NCBI GenBank assembly: GCA_014377775.1
Contig: JACMOW010000194.1
Coordinates: 1 to 32,425 of the forward strand
Origin: Pedobacter sp.
GTDB taxonomy: Bacteria; Bacteroidota; Bacteroidia; Sphingobacteriales; Sphingobacteriaceae
Length of the DNA: 32,425 nucleotides
Reading direction: 5' to 3'
Below, one piece after another: positions 18,652 through 26,961 of this stretch. Position 1 is the stretch's first letter, and each line of letters opens with the position of its first letter. The position numbers and the translations under genes are program-made. The notes under the pieces were generated by a model, which saw only the letters and a list, made by a program, of their open reading frames with translations, was not told where the DNA came from and made no database searches.

Positions 18652-19314
18652 CTAGCTTACCATATAATCAATAACCAGCTCGTTATGCACGGTCCAAACC
18701 CCAGGTGCATTCCATGCCATACGCTCTGCTTCATCCTTTTGGAAAATGGAATGAACCGTTCCACTTAAAATTACCGTATTTTCAAAAACGCTTACCTTAA
18801 TATTATTTTCATCAATGGCCCAATTTCTGATTAACGCATCTTGTATCCCCAGTTTTTCTACTTCATCTGCGGTTGCAGATTTGATTATAATATGATTGGC
18901 GATTGCTTTGATGCCACCGATGTGTTCTATACATTTTATAGCTGCCTGCTTTTGGGCGTTCCATTTTACAGTTCCCTCTAGCATAACCCAACCATTTTCT
19001 ACTTGTACCTGGATTTTGTCTTCCGGAACTTCCAGGTTAAACTTTAGCGCACCAAGCACCTCACTGGCAATTAAAGAGTCTGATTTTTGTTTATCACTCG
19101 CAAACTTTACTTCAATTTTTTCGATTACGGCTTTCACTCCTTTCACGGTTTTAGTGGCGTGATCTGCACCTCTTTTCTTTGCATAAGTATCTACCGTTCC
19201 TGTAAGGGTAACTATACCATCGCGAGAAGTTACCGCTATTTCGGCACCAACCAATAGTGGTTCCCATTTTAGGGCTTTTTCTACATCATTCTGTAGTTTT
19301 TCATCATTGCTCAT
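18652..19314 (-). CDS. Triple BON-domain protein (OsmY-like, no signal peptide)
   Basis: The 220-residue protein consists of three BON modules at about 3-70, 77-145 and 148-217. Each has the repeating pattern V-x-(L/V)-x-G-x-V (VTLTGTVDTYAKK, VMLEGTVKWNAQK, VILSGTVHSIFQK). BON domains bind lipid or membrane surfaces and occur in osmotic-stress proteins such as OsmY. No signal peptide is visible, so it is predicted cytoplasmic and could act at the inner face of the membrane, perhaps on the pump encoded 12 bases downstream. It follows the SHOCT gene by 6 bases. Confidence 0.9.
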   Translation of the reverse strand: MSNDEKLQNDVEKALKWEPLLVGAEIAVTSRDGIVTLTGTVDTYAKKRGADHATKTVKGVKAVIEKIEVKFASDKQKSDSLIASEVLGALKFNLEVPEDKIQVQVENGWVMLEGTVKWNAQKQAAIKCIEHIGGIKAIANHIIIKSATADEVEKLGIQDALIRNWAIDENNIKVSVFENTVILSGTVHSIFQKDEAERMAWNAPGVWTVHNELVIDYMVS

Positions 19315-19320
19315 TACTTT

Positions 19321-19581
19321 CTATTTAGGTGTGTCTATCTTAATTATTTTTTGATAGGGCTTATTGCCTGGATCCCCTTTTAATAAATTGCTATCTCTTT
19401 TAAACGCTTCGGCAGTAATGTCTCCAGCTGCAAATCGCTTCTTTAGAATGTCTAATGGAGAATTTTTCTCTTTCCGTTGTCCGGGAATATCAAAAGGAAG
19501 AATAAATATCCAAACAAGGATTATCACAAAAACGATCCACCATATAAAGTCCATTCCTAAAAAACTACCAGCGTAAAACAT
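19321..19581 (-). CDS. Small membrane protein with SHOCT domain
   Basis: This 86-residue protein has one N-terminal membrane helix (about 10-31; FIWWIVFVIILVWIFILPF). A C-terminal SHOCT motif follows at about 42-67 (PLDILKKRFAAGDITAEAFK). SHOCT is a short oligomerisation-type domain found at the ends of membrane and stress proteins. It appears to be the first gene of the unit running to the L,D-transpeptidase. A CRP/FNR-like half-palindrome lies about 58 bases upstream of its start. Confidence 0.85.
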   Translation of the reverse strand: MFYAGSFLGMDFIWWIVFVIILVWIFILPFDIPGQRKEKNSPLDILKKRFAAGDITAEAFKRDSNLLKGDPGNKPYQKIIKIDTPK

Positions 19582-19632
19582 AATTTATTTTATTTAATTC
19601 AGTAAAAATCGACATTAAAAGGATACTGGTTC

Positions 19633-19646
19633 TTGATTGCGATCAC
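19633..19646. promoter_or_regulatory. CRP/FNR-like site upstream of the SHOCT-BON-ATPase unit
   Basis: TTGAT-TGCG-ATCAC matches the FNR-type layout TTGAT-N4-ATCAA at all but the last base. It shares its right half-site ATCAC with the larger palindrome at 22426-22447. Its centre is about 58 bases before the SHOCT start codon. Binding by the regulator encoded at 23349-24401 is inferred, not shown. Confidence 0.5.
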
Positions 19647-19664
19647 CTATTAAATTGATTCACA

Positions 19665-22334
19665 TCATCGAATAGACTTATAAAGCTGAACAATTACAAT
19701 CGGTAAAAGACTTGCCAATATAGCCACTAACCAAATATTTGCAGGCACAATAACTAGTCCGAGCGCTGCTCTGCTTTGTGAGAAAACATATACACCGATT
19801 ATAAGGACCGCGCAGAGCAGCAAAGCCAGCCAAACAAACTTATTTTTGGTTACTTCGTTTATCCATATTCCAGAATGTACCGACGACATATTGAAAACAT
19901 GGAATAGCTGCGAAAATGCAAGAGTAATAAAGGCGATGTTGTTGATAAGATGCGGATTGGTGGTTATAAAATATTTACAGTAGAATACAGCTACTAATAC
20001 CGATAAAGTCATTAGGCAGGCGTAGATAAAGATCATCACCCAGTTTTTATTAGAGATAATTTCTAATTTGGGATCTCGTGGTGGTTTTAGCATCACCGAT
20101 TGGTCTCCTTTTCCCAGACCTAGCGCCAAAGCAGGGAAAACGTCGGTTATCATATTTAGAAATAAGATTTGCAAAGGAAGCAGCATGGAGCCAGAAGCTA
20201 CAAAACCAAGAATGGTTACGATAAATATTTCGCTCAGATTACAAGAAACCAGATAAATTACAAACCGTTGAATGTTCTGGAAAATTTCCCTACCATGGGC
20301 AACGGCTCCCGCAATTGAAGTAAAAGAATCGTCTTTAAGTACGATGCTTGCCGTTTCTTTTGCCACCTGCGTACCACGCAGCCCCATCGCTATGCCAATA
20401 TCTGCCTTTTTTAAAGCTGGAGCATCATTTACGCCATCTCCGGTCATCGCTACAACAAAACCCGCCTTCTGATAAACATTAACAATCTCCAATTTCTGTT
20501 TAGGCGTAGTTCGAGCAAACACCGCTGTAGAGAGAATTTTTTCCCTCCATTTTTTACTGATCGATTCCATTTTCGGCAGCTCTTTCCCTGCAATCACCTG
20601 ATCATCATTATCTACCAGCATTCCAATACGCTGAGCAACATTCAGTGCCGTCATCGGATGGTCTCCAGTAATCATTACAATTTTTATTCCTGCTTTTCTG
20701 CAGGCAATAATTGCTGGTTTGATATCCAACCTAGGTGGATCCAGAAAACCTATCATCCCAACATAGATTAACTGTTGTAAAAAATTTTCCTTTTCAGTTT
20801 TTTTTTCTTCACGGTAGGCAAATGCCAATACCCGAAGCCCATCTGCAGCCATCTTTTCCGATTCTGCTAAAATGGCTTTTTTTTGGGTTGGAGTAATTTT
20901 TTCAATTTTATCACCTATCTGAATAGTGCTACACTTTAAAAGCAGGTCTTCAACCGATCCCTTTGCCGAAATAAAATAATTTTTGTCCCTTTGATGAAGA
21001 GTTCCCATTATTTTTGTTTCTGAACTGAAGGGAACTTCAGATAAACGCTTGTATTTATTATTAATTGTTGTTGGCTTTAATGCCATCGCATTTGCCAAAC
21101 CAATGAGGGCAATCTCTATCGGATCTCCAACCGCCTTTTTCTTTTCTTCCACTTGTTCCATTGGCGCGTTGTTGCACAATACACCAATTAAAGTCATTTT
21201 TTCGAAATTCTCCTTATTTTTTAATACTGCTTCATTTTTATAGGTTATGATCCCTTTTCTGATGGAAACAGCGACTTCCTCATCTGGGAAAGAGAGCTGT
21301 GCGATGTGTATTTTATTTTCTGTAAGTGTTCCCGTTTTATCGGTAAGTATTACATTTACTCCGCCAAGGGTTTCTACGGCGGAGAGTTTTTTTACAATGG
21401 CATTTTTGTTGGCCATTAGTAACATGCCATATGCAAGGGCAACAGTGGCCACAATAGGTAAGCCCTCTGGAAATGCGGCTACCGCTAAGGCGATAGAAGT
21501 TTCCAAAATCAATAACCACGACCTTCCTTCTATAACGCCCGAAAGGGAAAATATAGCAGTCATACCTAAGGTAATCCAAATCAGTTTTCGAGTAAGCGCA
21601 CTTATCTTTTTGTCTAAAGGCGTTGCGGTACTGGTAGCACTATCAACCATAATTGTGATTTTTCCCAGCTCCGTATTTTCCCCAATACCCGTAACTACAA
21701 ATTTACCATTACCGTTCATAATGGCTGTTCCCTTAAACACCATGTTTATGCGATCTGCAAGATCAACATCTGAAGTTAGTGTATCTATATTTTTAAGCAC
21801 GGGAAAAGATTCGCCCGTGAGGGAAGACTCATCGCAAGCTAGCTGATTGCACTCCACAATCCTTCCATCTGCCGACACCAAATCACCAGCTTCGAGCAGC
21901 ATCAAATCTCCAGGCACTACTTGATCCGAAGGCACATCAACAACCTTACCCCCGTGAATAACTTTGGAAAAGGAAATATCCATTTTTCTAAGCGCCATCA
22001 TAGAACTTCTGGCCTGTAATTCCATAAAAAATCCAATTAGGGCATTTACCAAGATCACAATCAAAATAGCAACAGACTCGATTGTATTCTGAAAATAAAA
22101 AGAAACGCCTGCTGCAACAAAAAGCAGGTACACGATTGGGCTTTTGAACTGTCCAACCAGCATTTTCAAAATACTTTTCTTTTTTTGCGATTGATGGCTA
22201 TTCAGCCCAAATTGGATGGAACGGCTGGCTGATTCTGCCTTTGAAATTCCTTGGGATAAGTCCGTTTGCAACGTTTTAAAAATTTCTTCAACTGTTAATG
22301 TATGTGGAGCGGGTATGGGATATTTAATTTTCAT
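19665..22334 (-). CDS. P-type cation-transporting ATPase (PII, PEGLP, Ca-pump-like)
   Basis: I place the start at the ATG at 22334 (889 residues). The frame could extend to a TTG at 22370, but that adds twelve residues without family character. It has an N-terminal cation-ATPase domain (about 11-65), TGES at 173-176, PEGLP at 289-293 as in Ca pumps, phosphorylation Asp332 in TDKTGT, KGSVED, ITGDHP and MTGDGVNDAPAL. Ten membrane segments are expected. Ca or a similar divalent cation is the likely substrate. It stands first and divergent from the histidine-kinase operon, with the 22-bp CRP/FNR palindrome about 100 bases upstream, and is 83 bases before the SHOCT gene in the same direction. Confidence 0.92.
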   Translation of the reverse strand: MKIKYPIPAPHTLTVEEIFKTLQTDLSQGISKAESASRSIQFGLNSHQSQKKKSILKMLVGQFKSPIVYLLFVAAGVSFYFQNTIESVAILIVILVNALIGFFMELQARSSMMALRKMDISFSKVIHGGKVVDVPSDQVVPGDLMLLEAGDLVSADGRIVECNQLACDESSLTGESFPVLKNIDTLTSDVDLADRINMVFKGTAIMNGNGKFVVTGIGENTELGKITIMVDSATSTATPLDKKISALTRKLIWITLGMTAIFSLSGVIEGRSWLLILETSIALAVAAFPEGLPIVATVALAYGMLLMANKNAIVKKLSAVETLGGVNVILTDKTGTLTENKIHIAQLSFPDEEVAVSIRKGIITYKNEAVLKNKENFEKMTLIGVLCNNAPMEQVEEKKKAVGDPIEIALIGLANAMALKPTTINNKYKRLSEVPFSSETKIMGTLHQRDKNYFISAKGSVEDLLLKCSTIQIGDKIEKITPTQKKAILAESEKMAADGLRVLAFAYREEKKTEKENFLQQLIYVGMIGFLDPPRLDIKPAIIACRKAGIKIVMITGDHPMTALNVAQRIGMLVDNDDQVIAGKELPKMESISKKWREKILSTAVFARTTPKQKLEIVNVYQKAGFVVAMTGDGVNDAPALKKADIGIAMGLRGTQVAKETASIVLKDDSFTSIAGAVAHGREIFQNIQRFVIYLVSCNLSEIFIVTILGFVASGSMLLPLQILFLNMITDVFPALALGLGKGDQSVMLKPPRDPKLEIISNKNWVMIFIYACLMTLSVLVAVFYCKYFITTNPHLINNIAFITLAFSQLFHVFNMSSVHSGIWINEVTKNKFVWLALLLCAVLIIGVYVFSQSRAALGLVIVPANIWLVAILASLLPIVIVQLYKSIR

Positions 22335-22425
22335 ATAAATTACTGCTTGCCCAAATGAAGTTAAAGGCAATTTTTTTCTAATTTAAGTAGATCAGAAAGT
22401 TTAAAGAATGATACACCCACAACTG

Positions 22426-22447
22426 ATTAGTGATGAAGATCACTAAT
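22426..22447. promoter_or_regulatory. 22-bp CRP/FNR-family palindrome in the divergent promoter region
   Basis: Two perfect 9-base arms, ATTAGTGAT and ATCACTAAT, flank GAAG. The core can be read as AGTGA-N6-TCACT, the spacing of CRP sites (TGTGA-N6-TCACA), or as GTGAT-N4-ATCAC, the spacing of FNR sites. It lies midway between the ATPase start (about 102 bases) and the histidine-kinase start (about 109 bases). A CRP/FNR-type regulator is encoded in the second operon, so autoregulation and co-regulation are the natural inference. Confidence 0.75.
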
Positions 22448-22545
22448 ATCTTTATTATCCAAACAAAAGGGCGTAATTAATTGTCTTTATACTGAGGGTA
22501 GAGAATAATTAGCTATCTTGATACCGAGTTCAAATTCTTTAAGAA

Positions 22546-23367
22546 ATGATAGCTAGCCTAGTTGGTGTTGAAGAACAGGTGCATGAACGAACTACTTCCT
22601 TACAGGAAACCGTTCAAATTTTACAGAGAACAAAAGAAGAGCTAAGCCTATCCCTCCAAAAAGAAAAGGAACTGGGTAAGCTTAAGAGTCGTTTTGTATC
22701 CATCGCTTCGCACGAATTTCGTACACCATTAAGCACAATTCAGCTTTCGGCCGCTTTGATTGAACGGTACGCCATTCCTAGTGAAAATGAAAACATCGGC
22801 AAACATGTGTTAAAAATTAAAGATGCTGTGCTAAATATTACGGCCATTTTGAATGATTTTCTTTCGCTAGAAAAACTCAATGCAGGAAAGGTACTGGTAG
22901 AGCCCAGCCTCTTTAACCTCATGGAAATGGCCGAAGAAATTGCAGAAGAGATGCAAGTTACGCTTAAAGGTGGGCAGAAAATTATCTTTAAACATTGCGG
23001 CGAAAACAAAATGATCAGGTTAGACCAGAACCTACTAAAAAACTGTATCATTATCTTGATAGACAATGCCATCAAATACTCAGGCGAAAAAACATTAATA
23101 CAGTTCTACACTAAAACTACTGAAAAAGGCTGCACAGTTAGAATTTGTGACAATGGTATTGGCATACCCGATATAGACCATAAGCACCTATTTGAGGCGT
23201 TTTTTAGAGCCCACAATACTGGAAAGATTTCGGGAAATGGCCTTGGTTTAAGTATTCTTTCGAGATATACAGGGCTGATGAAGGGGACGATAAATTTTAA
23301 GAGCAGAATTAATAAGGGTACACTATTCACACTTACATTCCCACAAGCATGTGTAAAACAGTCCTAA
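22546..23367 (+). CDS. Soluble histidine kinase without sensor domain
   Basis: The 273-residue protein starts with a coiled-coil (about 8-48) that runs straight into HisKA with phospho-acceptor His56 (IASHEFRTP). A complete HATPase follows: Asn174 in the N-box (LIDNAIKYS), G1 DNGIGIP from Asp202, and G2 GNGLGLS near 220. There is no signal peptide, membrane segment or PAS domain. An in-frame TAA lies just upstream of the ATG, so no longer form exists here. The coiled-coil resembles the linker that normally follows a PAS domain, which suggests an ancestral sensor domain was lost or that input comes from a partner. It overlaps the receiver-CRP gene by 19 bases and is its likely cognate kinase. 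Confidence 0.92.
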   Translation: MIASLVGVEEQVHERTTSLQETVQILQRTKEELSLSLQKEKELGKLKSRFVSIASHEFRTPLSTIQLSAALIERYAIPSENENIGKHVLKIKDAVLNITAILNDFLSLEKLNAGKVLVEPSLFNLMEMAEEIAEEMQVTLKGGQKIIFKHCGENKMIRLDQNLLKNCIIILIDNAIKYSGEKTLIQFYTKTTEKGCTVRICDNGIGIPDIDHKHLFEAFFRAHNTGKISGNGLGLSILSRYTGLMKGTINFKSRINKGTLFTLTFPQACVKQS

Positions 23368-24401
23368 TTATAGAAGACCATGACGAAATAAGGAGTAACT
23401 TAATTGAGATCCTTGAAATGGCTTTATATACTGTTATTGAGGCAGATAATGGCAAAACTGGCGTAGAAATGGCCATAAAGTATCTGCCAGACATCATCTT
23501 GTGTGACATCATGATGCCAGAACTCGATGGGTATGGCGTGCTTTACATACTCAATAAACATGTAGAAACAGCGGGTATACCTTTTATATTTTTAACTGCT
23601 AAAGCCGAACACACCGACCTGCGCAAGGGTATGGAACTTGGGGCCGACGACTATTTGGTTAAACCTTTTGATGATATGGAGCTTTTAAATGCGATAGACA
23701 TTAGGCTTAAAAAAAAGGCAGCACAGGACAGCCATCGAGAAGTTAAAAAAGAAGAATTTAAGGCGCCTGTAACCGAAGCTGATGGCTTAATCGCATTTAA
23801 AAAGATTATAGACTGCCGTAAAACACGTGATTTTAAAAAGAACCAAGTGATTTACTATGAGGGCGATCATGGAAAAGGTCTTTATCTGATTATTTCGGGT
23901 AAGATAAAAACAATCAGACTATCTGAGGATGGTAGAGAACTGATGACTGGCTTGCATATAGCAGGCGATTACATTGGCATTAATGCCATTTTTAACAATA
24001 GCGCTTATACCGATACTGCCACTACGATTGAGGATAGCCAACTCTGTCTGATACCAAAAGAAGAAATGGACTCAATGCTCAGTCTCCATCCCGAAGTGGC
24101 TCGAAAATTTATTCAGCTCTTGTCGCATGATAATCAGGAAAAAGAAGAACAACTCTTGCAGCTAGCCTATCATTCGGTTAGAAAGAAAATGGCTGGCACT
24201 TTAATCAAACTGCATCATCAACTTATTGATAATCAGGTTGGCTTTCATGTAAGTAGAGAAGATTTGGCCGCGATGGCTTGCATGGCCACAGAAACGGTAA
24301 GCAGAACCTTAACTGATTTTAAGGACGAAAAACTGATAGATCGTTTGGGCACCAACATTAGGGTGCTGGATTTTGATGGCCTTTCAAAAATGAAAAATTA
24401 A
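23349..24401 (+). CDS. Response regulator fused to a CRP/FNR-type transcription factor
   Basis: This 350-residue fusion has a receiver at about 4-120 (Glu9-Asp10 acidic pocket, phospho-acceptor Asp53 in LCDIMMPE, Thr83, Lys105). A cNMP-binding-like beta-roll follows at about 150-248 (DFKKNQVIYYEGDHGKGLYL) and then a CRP-family helix-turn-helix at about 270-345. The recognition helix reads M-A-T-E-T-V-S-R (Glu315, Ser318, Arg319), matching the FNR pattern E-x-x-S-R that reads TGAT half-sites. There is no FNR-style N-terminal Cys cluster, so oxygen sensing through an iron-sulphur centre is not indicated. Phosphorylation by the overlapping upstream kinase is the likely input. It lies 9 bases before mlaE, and its predicted half-site matches the palindromes at 22426 and 19633. 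Confidence 0.92.
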   Translation: MCKTVLIIEDHDEIRSNLIEILEMALYTVIEADNGKTGVEMAIKYLPDIILCDIMMPELDGYGVLYILNKHVETAGIPFIFLTAKAEHTDLRKGMELGADDYLVKPFDDMELLNAIDIRLKKKAAQDSHREVKKEEFKAPVTEADGLIAFKKIIDCRKTRDFKKNQVIYYEGDHGKGLYLIISGKIKTIRLSEDGRELMTGLHIAGDYIGINAIFNNSAYTDTATTIEDSQLCLIPKEEMDSMLSLHPEVARKFIQLLSHDNQEKEEQLLQLAYHSVRKKMAGTLIKLHHQLIDNQVGFHVSREDLAAMACMATETVSRTLTDFKDEKLIDRLGTNIRVLDFDGLSKMKN

Positions 24402-24410
24402 CACCAACTC

Positions 24411-25163
24411 ATGAATTTTACGTGGTTTTTATCTGTTTATAACGTTTATCGTTTCATTGCCAGGTTTTTTAGAGAAGCCTTTTTACCGCCTTATGAGTTC
24501 AAAGAGCTGATGAGGCAATGCTATGAGATCGGGTACCGATCTGCACTATTAATCTCCACTACAGGTTTTATTACTGGGCTAGTGTTTACTAAACAATCCA
24601 GGCCGTCATTGTCTGAATTCGGGGCCACCTCATGGCTACCATCACTTGTTGGAATTGCGCTAATAAGAACTTTGGCTCCATTGTTAACGGGGCTAATTGC
24701 TGCCGGAAAAGTGGGCTCGAGTATTGGGGCAGAACTCGGCTCGATGAATGTGACTGAGCAGATTGATGCGATGGAAGTTTCGGCTACAAATCCATTTAAA
24801 TATTTAGTGGTAACTAGGGTGCTAGCTGCAACCATTACCATGCCTATACTTACCTTTTATACCGCAATGATCGGTATGCTCGGTTCACTATTAAATGTAG
24901 CTACAAACGAAGGCACCAGTGCCAGTGCATTTTTTCAGAGTTCTTTGGAGAGCATCACCTTTTTAGACGTTACGGCTTCAACGGTAAAAGCCATCCTATT
25001 TGGATTTACCATAGGAATTGTTGGTTGCTATCAGGGCTATAACTCTTCAAAGGGTACCGAAGGAGTAGGGAAAGCGGCCAATGCCTCGGTAGTGATTGCT
25101 ATGTTCCTCATTTTTGTAGAAGAGGTAATTTGCGTTCAGTTTTTTAGTTTTTTCTTAACCTAA
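24411..25163 (+). CDS. mlaE: MlaE-family ABC transporter permease
   Basis: The 250-residue inner-membrane protein has about five hydrophobic segments. It carries the MlaE/YrbE signature EQIDAMEVSATNPFKYLVV, followed by the conserved C-terminal GTEGVGKAAN. In proteobacteria MlaE is the permease of the MlaFEDB complex, which moves phospholipids between inner and outer membranes. It starts 9 bases after the regulator gene and 7 bases before the ATPase gene, so it belongs to the same operon. No MlaB (STAS) or MlaC gene is present in the window. Confidence 0.92.
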   Translation: MNFTWFLSVYNVYRFIARFFREAFLPPYEFKELMRQCYEIGYRSALLISTTGFITGLVFTKQSRPSLSEFGATSWLPSLVGIALIRTLAPLLTGLIAAGKVGSSIGAELGSMNVTEQIDAMEVSATNPFKYLVVTRVLAATITMPILTFYTAMIGMLGSLLNVATNEGTSASAFFQSSLESITFLDVTASTVKAILFGFTIGIVGCYQGYNSSKGTEGVGKAANASVVIAMFLIFVEEVICVQFFSFFLT

Positions 25164-25170
25164 GCCATCA

Positions 25171-25944
25171 ATGGAACAAAAAAAAATAACCGATTTAAGC
25201 CAAGAAAAAGTAATAGAGATTAAAGAATTGGATAAATCTTTTGGCGAATTAAAAGTGCTTTCGTCGGCAGACCTTAATTTAATTAAAGGAGAAAATTTAG
25301 TTGTACTTGGTAAATCGGGTACAGGCAAATCAGTACTCATCAAAATCATTATAGGACTTTTAAAACCTGATAAGGGCATGGTAAACGTATTGGGCAACAC
25401 AGTTGATCAGATTACCTATAAGGAGCTTTTAGCACTAAGGCTTCGTGTGGGCTTTTCTTTTCAGAGCAGCGCACTGTATGATAGTATGACGGTTAAGCAA
25501 AACCTTGAATTCCCGTTGGTACGCAATCAGCGATCGCTAACCAAAGCCGAAACGGCCAAGCGTGTAGACGAAATGTTAGATGCAGTAGGGTTACTAAAAA
25601 CACTCCATCAAATGCCCTCTGAGCTTTCTGGAGGCCAACGCAAGCGTATAGGCATTGCCAGAACACTTATTCTTCAGCCAGAAATTATGTTGTACGACGA
25701 GCCATCAGCAGGGCTAGACCCAATAACTTGCATGGAAATCAACAAACTCATTAATGATGTTCAAGAACGTTTCCACACCAGTGCGATTATTATTACACAC
25801 GATTTGACCTGCGCAAAAGAGGTAGGAAATAGGTTTGCCATGCTTACAGATGGGCGTTTCGAAAAACAGGGAACTTTCGAAGAAGTTTTTAACTCGGGCA
25901 ACAAACAAGCACAACCATTTTATGATTATAATTTTATTCAATAG
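25171..25944 (+). CDS. mlaF: MlaF-family ABC transporter ATPase
   Basis: The 257-residue ATPase is complete: Walker A GKSGTGKS (47-54), Q-loop around SFQSSALYDSM, signature LSGGQRKR, Walker B IMLYDEPSAGLDP and a switch His in IITHDL. The FQSSALYDSMTV region and the following NLEFPL are characteristic of the Mkl/MlaF subfamily. It powers the MlaE permease encoded 7 bases upstream and precedes the MCE-protein gene by 3 bases. Confidence 0.93.
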   Translation: MEQKKITDLSQEKVIEIKELDKSFGELKVLSSADLNLIKGENLVVLGKSGTGKSVLIKIIIGLLKPDKGMVNVLGNTVDQITYKELLALRLRVGFSFQSSALYDSMTVKQNLEFPLVRNQRSLTKAETAKRVDEMLDAVGLLKTLHQMPSELSGGQRKRIGIARTLILQPEIMLYDEPSAGLDPITCMEINKLINDVQERFHTSAIIITHDLTCAKEVGNRFAMLTDGRFEKQGTFEEVFNSGNKQAQPFYDYNFIQ

Positions 25945-25947
25945 CAA

Positions 25948-26934
25948 ATGCCATTAACAGACAACCGCCGCAAAATAACTGTGGGCTTATTCATCACATT
26001 AGGTCTACTGATTTTTATCCTAGCCATTTTTACGCTGGGATCACAGAAAAAAACATTCGTAAAAAGTTTTACGTTAAATGTAATCTTTCACAACATACAG
26101 GGTCTTAAGAAAGGCAATAATGTGTGGTTTTCAGGCGTAAAAATCGGAACCATTAAAAAAATCGAATTCTTCGGGAGCTCGCAAGTTAGAATCTTTTTAA
26201 GCATAGAAGAAGACGTGCAAAAGTATATCCATAAAGACGCTGGAGCTAGCATTAGTGCCGATGGACTAATTGGCAACAAGATTGTGGTAATTACTGGTGG
26301 AAGTTTAAAATTCCCCTTTGTAGAAGATGGCGATCAACTAAAAGTTGATGCTTCCTTATCTACAGACGATGTGATGAAGACCTTGCAAGTGAACAACAAG
26401 AATTTGTTAGAGATTACCACAGATTTCAAACTGCTGGCTAAAAACCTAGTAAACGGCAAGGGTGCAGCTGGGGCACTATTATCAGACGAGCAGATCGCAT
26501 CAGACTTCAAAGCCATGGTTGCCAATTTGAACAAAACTGCGCAGGCCAGCAACAAAACTGCGCAAGAGTTAAGCAAATTCTCTACCACATTGAATACAAA
26601 AAACGGACTAATGGGCAAAATAATGACGGATACTGTTGTATTTGGTAAGTTTCAGCAATCTGCAGCTTCCTTACAACGTTCCGCCCAATCTGCAGAAACG
26701 ATGGCTGCAAATCTGAATGCAGCTTCGGCTAAACTAAAATCTAGTGATAACGCAGCAGGACTATTCCTAAACGACCCAAAAACTGCTATGCAAATTAAGG
26801 CCATCATGACCAATTTGGAGCTTGGTAGTAAAAAGTTAGATGAGAATTTGGAAGCTTTGCAAAGTAATTTTCTTTTGAGAGGATTCTTCAAAAAAAGAGC
26901 AAGGGAGGAAGCGAAAAAAGTGGAGCAACCATAA
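25948..26934 (+). CDS. mlaD: MlaD-like MCE-domain lipid transport protein
   Basis: This 328-residue protein has one N-terminal membrane helix (about 9-30) and an MCE domain at about 38-118 (IQGLKKGNNVWFSGVKIGTI, SADGLIGNKIVVITGG). A long Ala/Lys/Asn-rich helical tail follows (about 130-310) with repeated QASNKTAQE-like heptads. MCE proteins form hexameric rings that bind the permease and carry lipids through the periplasm. It is longer than E. coli MlaD (183 residues), as is usual in Bacteroidota, so the tail may form a conduit. It is the last gene of the kinase-regulator-Mla operon. Confidence 0.9.
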   Translation: MPLTDNRRKITVGLFITLGLLIFILAIFTLGSQKKTFVKSFTLNVIFHNIQGLKKGNNVWFSGVKIGTIKKIEFFGSSQVRIFLSIEEDVQKYIHKDAGASISADGLIGNKIVVITGGSLKFPFVEDGDQLKVDASLSTDDVMKTLQVNNKNLLEITTDFKLLAKNLVNGKGAAGALLSDEQIASDFKAMVANLNKTAQASNKTAQELSKFSTTLNTKNGLMGKIMTDTVVFGKFQQSAASLQRSAQSAETMAANLNAASAKLKSSDNAAGLFLNDPKTAMQIKAIMTNLELGSKKLDENLEALQSNFLLRGFFKKRAREEAKKVEQP

Positions 26935-26961
26935 CTATAAAAAAAAAGCTGATCTGAATTG

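Noticed and set aside
21247-21846. 199-codon plus-strand frame inside the P-type ATPase gene
   Set aside because: It is the complement of a well-conserved ATPase segment including DKTGT and TGES. Its composition is that of an antisense shadow.
22335-22370. Longer start (TTG at 22370) for the PEGLP-type ATPase
   Set aside because: The extra twelve residues are not family-like and the ATG at 22334 is better placed.
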